From: Phenylobacterium sp. | GTDB taxonomy: Bacteria > Pseudomonadota > Alphaproteobacteria > Caulobacterales > Caulobacteraceae | Length of the DNA stretch: 64,000 nucleotides | NCBI RefSeq assembly: GCF_030680185.1 | Contig: NZ_JAUXVZ010000055.1 | Location: 1-64,000 of the forward strand | Direction: 5' to 3' | Shown here: piece by piece, positions 43,603 through 51,074 of the stretch | How positions within the stretch are numbered: the first letter of the stretch is position 1 | Layout: the number at the start of each line of letters is the position of its first letter | Program-made: the position numbers and the translations under genes | The notes under the pieces: model-generated | Told to the model about the DNA's origin: nothing | Seen by the model: the letters and a program-made list of their open reading frames with translations, nothing else | Databases searched by the model: none

Positions 43603-44303
43603 CTCCCCGCTACGCCGTCTATTACGCGCCGGATCCGCAAGGGGACCTTTGGGACCTGGCCTGCGCCTGGCTCGGCCGCGATCCGCACCGCAAGGTCGAT
43701 TGCGTCCGGCCGGCCACGCCAGCCCTCGCCGACCTCGACCTGGACGCCCTGACCGCCAGCCCGCGGGGCTATGGCTTCCACGCCACCCTGAAGGCGCCTT
43801 TCGAGCTGGCCGAAGGGGTCCGCGAACGGGACGTGCTGGACTTCGCCGAAGGCTTCGCCGGCCGCCGGAGCGCCTTCGAGGCCTCGATCTCCCCCCAGGC
43901 TCTGGGCCGCTTCCTTGCCTTCCGGCTCAATGAGCCCTGCCCGGCCATGGACGCCCTGGCCGAGGCCTGCGTGCGGGACTTCGACCCCTTCCGCGCGCCC
44001 CTGTCGGAGCCCGACATCGCCCGCCGCCGCAAGGCGGGCCTGACGCCGGCCCAGGACGCCCGGATGCTGGAATGGGGCTATCCCTACATCTTCGACGACT
44101 TCCGCTTCCACATGACGCTGACCAGCGGCATCGCCGATGACGCCGTGCGCGCCCGGGTTCTGGAGACCCTGCTGCAGCTCTTCGCCTATGTGACCGGCCC
44201 CCACCGCTTCGACAGCGTCGCCATCTACCGCCAGGCCGACCGCGACGCCCCCTTCGAGGTGATGTCCCGCTTCAGCTTCGCCAGCGCGCGCGCGCGGGCC
44301 TAG
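43599..44303 (+). CDS. Phosphonate-cluster DUF1045 protein, 2H-phosphoesterase-like
   Basis: 234 residues. Two H-x-T/S-type motifs typical of 2H phosphoesterases are visible: GFHATLKAPF and RFHMTLTSGI. It starts RYAVYYAPDPQGDLWDLACAW, the usual opening of this family, which occurs mainly in phosphonate operons. 2H enzymes open cyclic phosphodiesters, so it may act on 5-phosphoribosyl 1,2-cyclic phosphate, the product left after C-P lyase, in place of PhnP, which is not in the window. It is last in the operon and overlaps phnM2. Confidence 0.8.
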   Translation: MTPRYAVYYAPDPQGDLWDLACAWLGRDPHRKVDCVRPATPALADLDLDALTASPRGYGFHATLKAPFELAEGVRERDVLDFAEGFAGRRSAFEASISPQALGRFLAFRLNEPCPAMDALAEACVRDFDPFRAPLSEPDIARRRKAGLTPAQDARMLEWGYPYIFDDFRFHMTLTSGIADDAVRARVLETLLQLFAYVTGPHRFDSVAIYRQADRDAPFEVMSRFSFASARARA

Positions 44304-44348
44304 AGCGCGTTCCGATAAGTGGGAACCGGTTATCGGATCGGAACGCGC
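44301..44348. repeat. Intergenic palindromic element (14-bp arms, nested inner palindrome)
   Basis: GAGCGCGTTCCGAT (44301-44314) is exactly mirrored by ATCGGAACGCGCTC (44335-44348). Inside, CCGATAA (44310-44316) pairs with TTATCGG (44328-44334), so two alternative stems share bases. The central GAACCGGTT resembles dispersed palindromic repeats of alphaproteobacteria. It lies between the convergent DUF1045 and phnN genes and could also serve as a two-way terminator. Confidence 0.75.
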
Positions 44349-44362
44349 TCAAGTATCAGAGT

Positions 44363-44896
44363 TTAGTTCCGGATCGCCGCGACCATCCTGGCGATGCCGC
44401 TTTCGCGGTCGCCGTCATTGCGCAGCTCGATCACGTCATCACCGGCGATGCTGTAGGCCTGGGCGCGGGCGATGCGGTCAGCGATCTCGGTTTCGGATTC
44501 GCGACCGCGGCGGCGCAGGCGTTCGGCGAGCTGATCTGGATCAGCGCTGACCGACACCACGCGCACCGCGCCCAGGCGCCCCCGCGCCTCATCGATCACG
44601 CCGCGGGAGACATTGACCACCACACGCCGCCCCAGGGCCAGATCCTGCAGGATGTCCGCCGGCACGCCGTAGCACAGGCCATGGGCGCGCCAGGACAGGG
44701 CGTAGTCACCGGCCGCCTCGCGGCGCTGGAACTCGGCCTCGCTGACCGGCTGGTGGTCTTCCCCGCCGGCCTCGGCCGGACGGGTGATGTCGCGGCGCAC
44801 GAAGACCACGGCGGGATCGTCGGCCAAGGCGGCGCGGGCGCCGTCGATCAGGGTGTCCTTGCCGACCCCGGAAGGGCCGACCACCAGCACCAGCAC
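44363..44896 (-). CDS. phnN: PhnN, ribose 1,5-bisphosphate phosphokinase
   Basis: 177 residues from GTG 44896, which gives the expected opening [16 protein letters not shown] with the P-loop at the very N-terminus. ATGs at 44953 and 44977 would add Ser/Thr/Pro-rich residues and overlap the upstream gene. It makes PRPP from ribose 1,5-bisphosphate and ATP, closing the ribose cycle of phosphonate breakdown. Guanylate-kinase-like motifs: [32 protein letters not shown] and [12 protein letters not shown] five bases before the GTG overlaps the upstream stop. Confidence 0.9.
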   Translation of the reverse strand: MLVLVVGPSGVGKDTLIDGARAALADDPAVVFVRRDITRPAEAGGEDHQPVSEAEFQRREAAGDYALSWRAHGLCYGVPADILQDLALGRRVVVNVSRGVIDEARGRLGAVRVVSVSADPDQLAERLRRRGRESETEIADRIARAQAYSIAGDDVIELRNDGDRESGIARMVAAIRN

Positions 44897-44903
44897 GCCG
44901 GCC

Positions 44904-45596
44904 TTAGGCGTATTTCTCGACGAAGGCGTCGGCGTCGAGGGCGCGGAAGTCATCGAGGGCGTCGGCGAGGCGTTCATGGTCCCAGTCCCACCAGGCGATC
45001 GCGAGAAGGCCGTCCTGCACCGCCTTGGGGAAGCGCTCGCGGATCGGCTTGGACGGCACGCCGCCCACAATGGTGAAGGGCGCCACATCCTTGGACACCA
45101 CCGCGCCGGCCCCGACAACTGCGCCGGTGCCGACGGTGACGCCGGGCAGGATGGTCACGCCATGGCCCAGCCACACATCGTGGCCCAGGGTCACGGTATG
45201 AGAGCGCCGCCACTCGAAGAAGTCCTGGTCGTCCTCGTCCCCCAGTTCATAGGAGATGGCGCGATAGCTGAAGTGATGCTGCGCGGCCTTCCAGGTCGGA
45301 TGGTTGCCGGGATTGATCCGCACGTCCCGGGCGATGGAGCAGAACTTGCCGATCTCGGCATAGGCAGAGCTGGAGTCGTTCACGATATAGCTGAACGCCC
45401 CCATGGCGGTTTCCGACAGGCTGGTGCGCGCGCCCACCCGGCACCAGGGGCCAAGGATGCTGTCATGCACCTGGGCCTGGGCGTTGATAGCGGGCTCCGG
45501 CCCACGCACCTTCTCGGCCGGTTCGACCGGCGGCACAAAGCGCTCGAAATAGCGATAGCCCGGCGCCAGCGGCCGGTCGGCAAGTTTCAGACCCAT
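44904..45596 (-). CDS. Hexapeptide-repeat transferase of the phosphonate cluster
   Basis: 230 residues. A left-handed beta-helix is shown by the repeats [58 protein letters not shown] and [20 protein letters not shown]. It is the xenobiotic/chloramphenicol acetyltransferase-like type found in phn operons, with a C-terminal helical end. A likely job is acetylation of aminoalkylphosphonates (as PhnO does) or of an intermediate; no direct evidence. It lies between phnC and phnN with near-zero spacing. Confidence 0.87.
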   Translation of the reverse strand: MGLKLADRPLAPGYRYFERFVPPVEPAEKVRGPEPAINAQAQVHDSILGPWCRVGARTSLSETAMGAFSYIVNDSSSAYAEIGKFCSIARDVRINPGNHPTWKAAQHHFSYRAISYELGDEDDQDFFEWRRSHTVTLGHDVWLGHGVTILPGVTVGTGAVVGAGAVVSKDVAPFTIVGGVPSKPIRERFPKAVQDGLLAIAWWDWDHERLADALDDFRALDADAFVEKYA

Positions 45597-46375
45597 CAGG
45601 CGGCGGCCACAGCCTGGGCGAAGGCCCGGCCAGCGCGGCCGGAGCGCACGCCATAGATCTTGTCGACCACGTCGGGCGTCAGGCCCGAAGGGGCGCCGTC
45701 ATAGATGATCTTGCCCTTGGACATGCCGATGATGCGCGTGCAGTAGCGCCGGGCGATGTCCAGGCTGTGGAGGTTGACGATCACCGGAATGCCGCGCTCG
45801 CGGCACACGTCCTCCAGCGCCTCCATCACCACCTCGGCGTTGATGGGATCGAGGGAGGCCACCGGCTCATCGGCCAGCAGCATGTCGGGCTCCTGCAGCA
45901 TGGCCCGCGCAATGGCGACGCGCTGCTGTTGTCCGCCCGAGAGGGTCGCCGCCCGCTGCAGAGCCACCTGGGCCATGTCCAGGCGATCGAGCTCGAGGAT
46001 GGCGCGGGCGCGGTCCTCGGCGGGGAAGATCTTGAGCAGGGAGGTGGCCGTCGGCCGTTCGGCCAGCACGCCCACCAGCACATTGGTGATCACGTCCAGG
46101 CGCGGGCAGAGATTGAACTGCTGGAAGATCATGGCGCAGCGACGGCGCCAGCGGCGCAGGGGCTTGCCCCTCAGCTTGCCCACATCCTCGCCGTCCCAGA
46201 GGATCTGGCCCGAGGTGGGATCCGCCAGGCGGTTGATCATGCGCAACAGGGTGGATTTGCCGGCGCCCGAGCGCCCGATCACCCCGATGAACTCGCCGCG
46301 GTCACATTTGAAGGACACGCCGTCGACGGCGCTGACCTCCCCAAACCGCTTGGTTACGTTGCGCAGCTCCAGCAT
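45596..46375 (-). CDS. phnC: PhnC, phosphonate ABC transporter ATP-binding protein
   Basis: 259 residues. Walker A GRSGAGKSTLLRMI, Q-loop FQQFNLCPRLDV, signature LSGGQQQRVAIARAM, Walker B MLLADEPVASLDP, and VNLHSLDIARRY at the switch. The sequence is of the PhnC class. It powers import with PhnE and PhnD. Its partner genes are about 1.1 kb away, beyond the inverted PfkB gene, so it must be transcribed from its own promoter in 46376-46440 or by readthrough. Confidence 0.93.
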   Translation of the reverse strand: MLELRNVTKRFGEVSAVDGVSFKCDRGEFIGVIGRSGAGKSTLLRMINRLADPTSGQILWDGEDVGKLRGKPLRRWRRRCAMIFQQFNLCPRLDVITNVLVGVLAERPTATSLLKIFPAEDRARAILELDRLDMAQVALQRAATLSGGQQQRVAIARAMLQEPDMLLADEPVASLDPINAEVVMEALEDVCRERGIPVIVNLHSLDIARRYCTRIIGMSKGKIIYDGAPSGLTPDVVDKIYGVRSGRAGRAFAQAVAAA

Positions 46376-46441
46376 CCTGCCTCCAGGGTTCGGCGGTAAG
46401 CTCTTGATCCTTGGAGCTTAGGCCTGCCCGGTGACCCCGGC

Positions 46442-46576
46442 GTGACGGCCTTCGAGACCCTTGCGCGCACCAAGGGGGGATTTGTCGGCTGGACCGTGGC
46501 GGGGTGTCTCGCCCTCGTCACCGCCCTGGCTTACCTGTGGTCTGCGGAGGCGACAGCATGGCGGACTTCCTGGTGA
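46442..46576 (+). CDS. Possible small single-pass membrane protein (44 aa)
   Basis: A GTG-initiated frame encodes MTAFETLARTKGGFVGW followed by a hydrophobic helix (TVAGCLALVTALAYLW) and a short tail. It ends at TGA 46574, overlapping the pfkB start by 19 bases in another frame. Basic residues before the helix fit the positive-inside rule. No good ribosome site precedes the GTG. It could be a real leader protein coupled to pfkB or a chance frame; evidence is thin. Confidence 0.3.
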   Translation: MTAFETLARTKGGFVGWTVAGCLALVTALAYLWSAEATAWRTSW

Positions 46577-47433
46577 TCGGCGCCCTGGCGCTGGACCGTC
46601 CGGTCTGGCTGGAAGGCGCCCTCGAGCGCGGCGGTCGCGTGGCGGGCCGCAGCCTGGAGGCCCAGCTCGGCCCGCGCCTCGGGGGCGGCGGCGCCAATGC
46701 CGGCGTCGCCCTGGCCAAGGCTGGCCATCGTGTGACGCTGGCAAGTCTCGTCGCCTCGGACGCCGGCGGCGATCAGTCCATCGCCATGGCGATGGCCGCC
46801 GGCCTCGACGTCGCCCTGGTGGGCCGCCGGCCCGGCGAGAGCCGGACGACCCTGATTCTGATCGAACCCGACGGTGAGCGCCTGGTGCTGGGCCTGGATA
46901 TCGACCGCGCCCGGCTCGTCCTGCCGCCCCTGCCCTCGCCGCAGGACCATCCGGAGATCCAGCCCGGCGGCGTCTTTGTCCGCGCCGCCTTTCCAGGCGC
47001 CGACGCCTGGGCCGCCCGGAGCCGCGGCCCGGTGGTGGTCCATTGGCCGGCCCCCAACTACGCCGGGCCGGCCGATGTGGTGGTCTGTTCGGCCGACGAT
47101 CTCGATCCCGCCGTCCTGGCCGCGCCGTTCGAGGCCGCCCAAGCGGTCTTCGGTTCACGGCTGTCGAGCATCGTGGTCACCCATGGCGCGGGCGGGGCGA
47201 GCGCCTACAGCGCAGGCGAGCCGGTCACCGTACGGCCCCCATCTGCGGACGTTGTCGACTCCACCGGCGCGGGCGACGTCTTTGCAGCTGGCCTGCTGGA
47301 GGCCCTCAGCGCAGGCGCCGGCATGGAGCGTGCGCTGGAACAGGCCTGCGCCTGGGGCGCCGTCACCGTGGGATTGGCCAGTTCGGCGCCGGTGGACGCA
47401 GGTCCAGGCGTCTACCGCCCCTTTGCCCCCTAG
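46558..47433 (+). CDS. PfkB-family carbohydrate/nucleoside kinase
   Basis: 291 residues from the ATG at 46558 (GGAGG upstream; an earlier in-frame ATG at 46504 lacks it). Ribokinase fold: glycine-rich substrate loop GGGGANAGVALAKAG at about 42-56, and the anion-hole/catalytic motif DSTGAGDVFAAG with Asp240. It phosphorylates a sugar or nucleoside with ATP. It lies opposite to and between phnC and phnE and overlaps the phnE end by four bases. A ribose or ribosyl-phosphonate related substrate would fit the context, but this is inference. Confidence 0.82.
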   Translation: MADFLVIGALALDRPVWLEGALERGGRVAGRSLEAQLGPRLGGGGANAGVALAKAGHRVTLASLVASDAGGDQSIAMAMAAGLDVALVGRRPGESRTTLILIEPDGERLVLGLDIDRARLVLPPLPSPQDHPEIQPGGVFVRAAFPGADAWAARSRGPVVVHWPAPNYAGPADVVVCSADDLDPAVLAAPFEAAQAVFGSRLSSIVVTHGAGGASAYSAGEPVTVRPPSADVVDSTGAGDVFAAGLLEALSAGAGMERALEQACAWGAVTVGLASSAPVDAGPGVYRPFAP

Positions 47434-48251
47434 GCCAGGCGGTTGCGCAGCGAGCGCGACAGGGTGTCGAGGCAGGCCACGGCGATCATGTAGAGCAGGA
47501 TGATGAAGGCCACTTCGTCGAAGGCGAAGATGCGGATTCGCTCGTCCAGCTCGAAGCCGATGCCGCCGGCCCCGACGATGCCCAGCACCCCGGCGTTGCG
47601 GAAATTGCCTTCCAGGAAGAACAGGGTCTGGCTGGTGGCGACCGGCGCGAACTGCGGCGCCAGGCCAAACCGCATCACCGCCAGCGGCGGCGCTCCGGCC
47701 GAGCGCACGCCTTCCAGGGGCTTGGGGTCGGCGTTCTCGAGGGACTCCGAAAACAGCTTGGCGAGATTGGGGATGTCGGCCAGCGCCAGGGCGACGACGC
47801 CGGCAAAGGGGCCAAGACCGAAGGCCGAGACCAGGATCAGCGCCCAGACCAGGGCCGGCACGCCCCGGAAGATGTCGAGGAAGCGGCGGAAGGCGAAATG
47901 CAGGGCGGGATTGGACACCACGGTCTTGGCCCCGATCACGCCCAGCGGCAGGGCAACCAGCGCGGCGATCACCGTACCTGCGAAGGCCATGGCGAAGGTC
48001 TCGGCCAGGGCCTTGAGGATGCGCTCCGATTGTCCGCCCGACGAGGGCGGGAACATCTCGCCCAGGAAGCGGCCGAGCTTGCCAAAGCCGGTCATGAGCG
48101 CCCCGGGCGCCAGCTCCAGGTCGACGGCCATGGCCACCAGGGCGGCGAGGGCCAGCAGGAGAATTACGGCGTCTCGCGCCCGGCGCGTCCACGGCGCGCG
48201 GAGGGCGTTCGGCGCGATGGCCAGGGCCTGGTCGTAGGCGTGGCGTGTCAT
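47430..48251 (-). CDS. phnE: PhnE, phosphonate ABC transporter permease (copy 1)
   Basis: 273 residues with about six hydrophobic helices (LLLALAALVAMAVDLELAPG, MAFAGTVIAALVALPLGVIG, ALVWALILVSAFGLGPFAGV). The permease EAA-like loop is in SLENADPKPLEGVRSAGAPP. The motif LGIVGAGGIGFELDERIRIF is typical of PhnE. It would form the membrane channel with the second PhnE and PhnC. It abuts the other phnE with a shared base. Confidence 0.92.
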   Translation of the reverse strand: MTRHAYDQALAIAPNALRAPWTRRARDAVILLLALAALVAMAVDLELAPGALMTGFGKLGRFLGEMFPPSSGGQSERILKALAETFAMAFAGTVIAALVALPLGVIGAKTVVSNPALHFAFRRFLDIFRGVPALVWALILVSAFGLGPFAGVVALALADIPNLAKLFSESLENADPKPLEGVRSAGAPPLAVMRFGLAPQFAPVATSQTLFFLEGNFRNAGVLGIVGAGGIGFELDERIRIFAFDEVAFIILLYMIAVACLDTLSRSLRNRLA

Positions 48252-49138
48252 CAGGCCTTCTCAAGACCAATCAGGCGGTGACGGACGTTCTCGGAAAAGA
48301 GATCGATCACGAAGATCATGCCGATGATGATCAGAAGGATGGCCAGATAGGTGTCGAACTCGGTGTAGGTGATGGCCCGCTGAAGCTCGAGGCCAATGCC
48401 GCCGGCCCCGACAATGCCGAGGGCCGCAGCGCCCGCCAGATTCCCCTCCAGCCGGATCAGGGCGTAGGAGGCGTAGTTGGGCAACACCTGCGGCATGACC
48501 CCGTAGCGGATCTTCTTCAGGGGACCGGCGCCGGCGGCCTGCAGGGCTTCAAGCTGGCGGGGATCGATCTCCTCGTTGATCTCGGCGAACAGCTTGCCGA
48601 GGCCGCCCAGGGTCGAGATGGTCAGGGTGAGGACGCCCGCCAGGGGCCCGACGCCGAAGGCGGCCACCAGGATCAGGGCCATGATCAGGTCCGGCAAGGT
48701 GCGGATCGCCTCGAGGATGCGGCGCACCACGAAGCGGACCGGGGCAAAGGGCATCAGGTTCTGAGCCGTGAGGAACGACGCCCCAAGCGCCAGCACCGAG
48801 CCGAGCGCGGTGGCCAGGATCGCCATCTCGACGGTCTGCCAGGCCGCCCGCAGCCAGGTCGGCAGGGCGTAGAACCAGGAATGCAGCGAGCCGCGGGTCT
48901 GGCGGCCTTCCAGCAGGACGTCAGGCTGGAGGCCCGGGTTCATCCGCTGAAGGAAATCGGCCATGCGGCCCAGGGGATCGGCGCCGATATCGGAGCCAAA
49001 GAACTGGCTGCGCTGGAACGAAACCAGCAGCAGGACGGTGAAGATGGCCAGACCGACGAAGGCCTGGGTCCGCTGACGGATCAACATCCGACGGCGCTCA
49101 CGCTCGAAGGCCTCGACGGCGGGGCTGGTCACGTTCAT
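48251..49138 (-). CDS. phnE: PhnE, phosphonate ABC transporter permease (copy 2)
   Basis: 295 residues. Helices include FVGLAIFTVLLLVSFQ, ALGSVLALGASFLTAQNLMP, LIMALILVAAFGVGPLAGVL and AILLIIIGMIFVIDLFSE. The EAA loop is EIDPRQLEALQAAGAGPLKK; LGIVGAGGIGLELQRAITYT matches the PhnE signature. Two different PhnE genes suggest a heterodimeric channel, as seen in several alphaproteobacterial phosphonate operons. It overlaps the phnD-like gene by four bases. Confidence 0.92.
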   Translation of the reverse strand: MNVTSPAVEAFERERRRMLIRQRTQAFVGLAIFTVLLLVSFQRSQFFGSDIGADPLGRMADFLQRMNPGLQPDVLLEGRQTRGSLHSWFYALPTWLRAAWQTVEMAILATALGSVLALGASFLTAQNLMPFAPVRFVVRRILEAIRTLPDLIMALILVAAFGVGPLAGVLTLTISTLGGLGKLFAEINEEIDPRQLEALQAAGAGPLKKIRYGVMPQVLPNYASYALIRLEGNLAGAAALGIVGAGGIGLELQRAITYTEFDTYLAILLIIIGMIFVIDLFSENVRHRLIGLEKA

Positions 49139-49989
49139 GACCCGACCGTCGGACCCTGGTGGATCGGCGCCTTGGCTTCGGTCGGCTCGAATTCCTCCGC
49201 CGCGGGTCCCGCCGCCCAGGCGAAGGCGTCGGGCGCTTCGTTATGCATCGCCACATGGATGCCGATCAGCCGGAAACGGCGGTCGTCGGACATGTCGGTG
49301 CGCACCGCCCAGCCCTCGTCAGCCACCCCACGCTGGCGCCAGACCACCCGCAGATCCTTGCACAGATCGAGCCCCGGTTGATCGCCGCGGCAGAGCTTCT
49401 GCCAGGCGCCGGCGTGCAGCACCATCGCCTGGGCCTGGCCGGCCCGTAGGCGCTCGGCGGCCTTCTCATAGTCTTCAGCCACCGCCTGCGCGCCGAAATA
49501 CCCGTCGTCGGCGCCATAGTCGGCCAAGACGGCCTTCGGAACCTCCAGGCTGGCCTTCATCGGCCCGCCGAACACCAGGCTCGCGCCGGCCAGATCGGTC
49601 AGGGACTGCGCTGGAGCGGTGTCGAGCGTAGCGACCACCACCGGCAGGCGGTTCAGCGCGCCCCGGGCCCTGGTGGTCAGAACGCTGCGGACCGTGCCGG
49701 ACACTGGTCCGAAGGCTTCGCCATCCAGTTTCGCAATATCGACCTCACCGGCCGCCAGAGCCTGGGCGGCTGCGGCGGCGTCGGCCATGGGACAGTTGAG
49801 CACATCGGTCTGCAGACGCTCGGCCAGCAGGCTGAAATAGGCGCGCTGGCCGGCCGGGGAGTCGGCGCCCAGGGGCGCGCAGGGGGCGGCAGGAGCGCCG
49901 ATCTCGGCGATCCGTAGCGGCAGGGTCGGCGTCTGGGCCTGGGCGGCAGTGAGCAGGACCGCGCCCGCGGCGAGGATCAGGCGTCTCAT
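49135..49989 (-). CDS. PhnD-like periplasmic binding protein (second binding protein)
   Basis: 284 residues with a signal peptide (LILAAGAVLLTAAQAQ). Its order resembles PhnD (LAAGEVDIAKLDGEAFGPVS; LTDLAGASLVFGGPMKASLE; ADYGADDGYFGAQAVAEDYE) but it is shorter and diverged from the neighbouring PhnD. It may widen substrate range or act as an accessory phosphonate/phosphate-ester binding protein. It is nested between phnD and phnE with four-base overlaps on both sides, so it is certainly co-expressed with them. Confidence 0.8.
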   Translation of the reverse strand: MRRLILAAGAVLLTAAQAQTPTLPLRIAEIGAPAAPCAPLGADSPAGQRAYFSLLAERLQTDVLNCPMADAAAAAQALAAGEVDIAKLDGEAFGPVSGTVRSVLTTRARGALNRLPVVVATLDTAPAQSLTDLAGASLVFGGPMKASLEVPKAVLADYGADDGYFGAQAVAEDYEKAAERLRAGQAQAMVLHAGAWQKLCRGDQPGLDLCKDLRVVWRQRGVADEGWAVRTDMSDDRRFRLIGIHVAMHNEAPDAFAWAAGPAAEEFEPTEAKAPIHQGPTVGS

Positions 49990-50933
49990 TGACGCTCTCC
50001 GCTGCGGCGAGCGGCGATGTCGTCGGCGCGCAGTTTGATGATGGTGGCGTAGTGGTCGCGGGTGACGGCCGTATAGGCCGCCCCGTCCGGCTGGCCGATG
50101 TCGCGCCAGACCTCGGGGTCGTCATAGGGCAAGGCGGCCATCGCGCCGCGCACCGCGTCGATGAAGGGCTGCGGCCGGTCGGTGCGGACGACGACGGCGC
50201 TGTTGGGAATGGGGCCGGCGGTCCAGATGATTCGGAAGTCGTCCAGATCCACCACGCCGCGCCGCGCCATGGTGAAGTGGGCCCCGGTGGTGAAACCGTG
50301 CTCCGGGTCCCCGCCACCCATATTGATGATGGTGGCGTCGAACTGGCCGTTATCCAGGGCCATCACCGCCTGGGTGTGGCCACCGGCGAAGCTCGAGCGA
50401 CCGAAATAGGTGTCGGGGTCGATCCCCTGCTCGCGCATCACCGCCCGGGGATAGAGGTAGCCGGAGGTGGAGTTGAAATCGACATAGCCCAGGGTCTTGC
50501 CCTTGAGGTCCTGGATCGACTGGTAGGGCGTGTTCGCCATGACCAGCAGGCCGGAATAGTAGCCGATATCGCCTTCCGCCTGGCGGACCGTCAGGATCGG
50601 CTGAGCCAGGTCGCCGATCTGGGCGTCCACATTGGCGTAGCCGCCGCCGGCCATGGTGGCGATATCCACCTGGCCGCTGGAGAGCGCCTGGATGGTGCCG
50701 TTGTAGTCCGACGATTCGTAGAGCTTGACCGGCAGGCCGGTGGCCTTGCCGATATAGGTCTTATAGGCAGTCAGGCGCCGGGTGATCATCGGGTCGTCCT
50801 CGGACCCGCGGACCGCCATCCGGACTTCCCGCATCTCTGACTGCCAGCTGCCGTCAGATGTTTTGGCTTCGCCGCCGCATCCTGCAAGGCCAAGGCCGAT
50901 CGCCGCCAGGATCGCACCTGATCGTCGCCGCAT
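49986..50933 (-). CDS. phnD: PhnD, phosphonate ABC transporter substrate-binding lipoprotein
   Basis: 315 residues. An N-terminal signal with lipobox (GLAGC) suggests lipid anchoring rather than a free periplasmic protein. PhnD family motifs: YKTYIGKATGLPVKLYESSD, ALSSGQVDIATMAGGGYANV, LKGKTLGYVDFNSTSGYLYP and GIDPDTYFGRSSFAGGHTQA. It begins the phnD-phnD2-phnE-phnE transcript; the promoter should lie in 50934-51074, where no clear Pho box on this strand is visible. Confidence 0.92.
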   Translation of the reverse strand: MRRRSGAILAAIGLGLAGCGGEAKTSDGSWQSEMREVRMAVRGSEDDPMITRRLTAYKTYIGKATGLPVKLYESSDYNGTIQALSSGQVDIATMAGGGYANVDAQIGDLAQPILTVRQAEGDIGYYSGLLVMANTPYQSIQDLKGKTLGYVDFNSTSGYLYPRAVMREQGIDPDTYFGRSSFAGGHTQAVMALDNGQFDATIINMGGGDPEHGFTTGAHFTMARRGVVDLDDFRIIWTAGPIPNSAVVVRTDRPQPFIDAVRGAMAALPYDDPEVWRDIGQPDGAAYTAVTRDHYATIIKLRADDIAARRSGERQ

Positions 50934-51074
50934 GGAGAACCTCTACGCTGTCAAATCCGCGCGCTGGAAAGTCCGTTACGCAGGGGGACGTTTCGCACTC
51001 GGACGTGAAGCCGCGGTGACACCTGCCGAGCGCGACACGCCAATGGGCGCCGCACTTGTCGGGTCGGGCGCCGT

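Noticed and set aside
35059..50933. Phosphonate region as a recently acquired genomic island
   Set aside because: Genes have the same high GC and codon pattern as neighbours, with no integrase, tRNA junction or direct repeats. Only the phnF/phnG gap is AT-rich, as expected for a control region.
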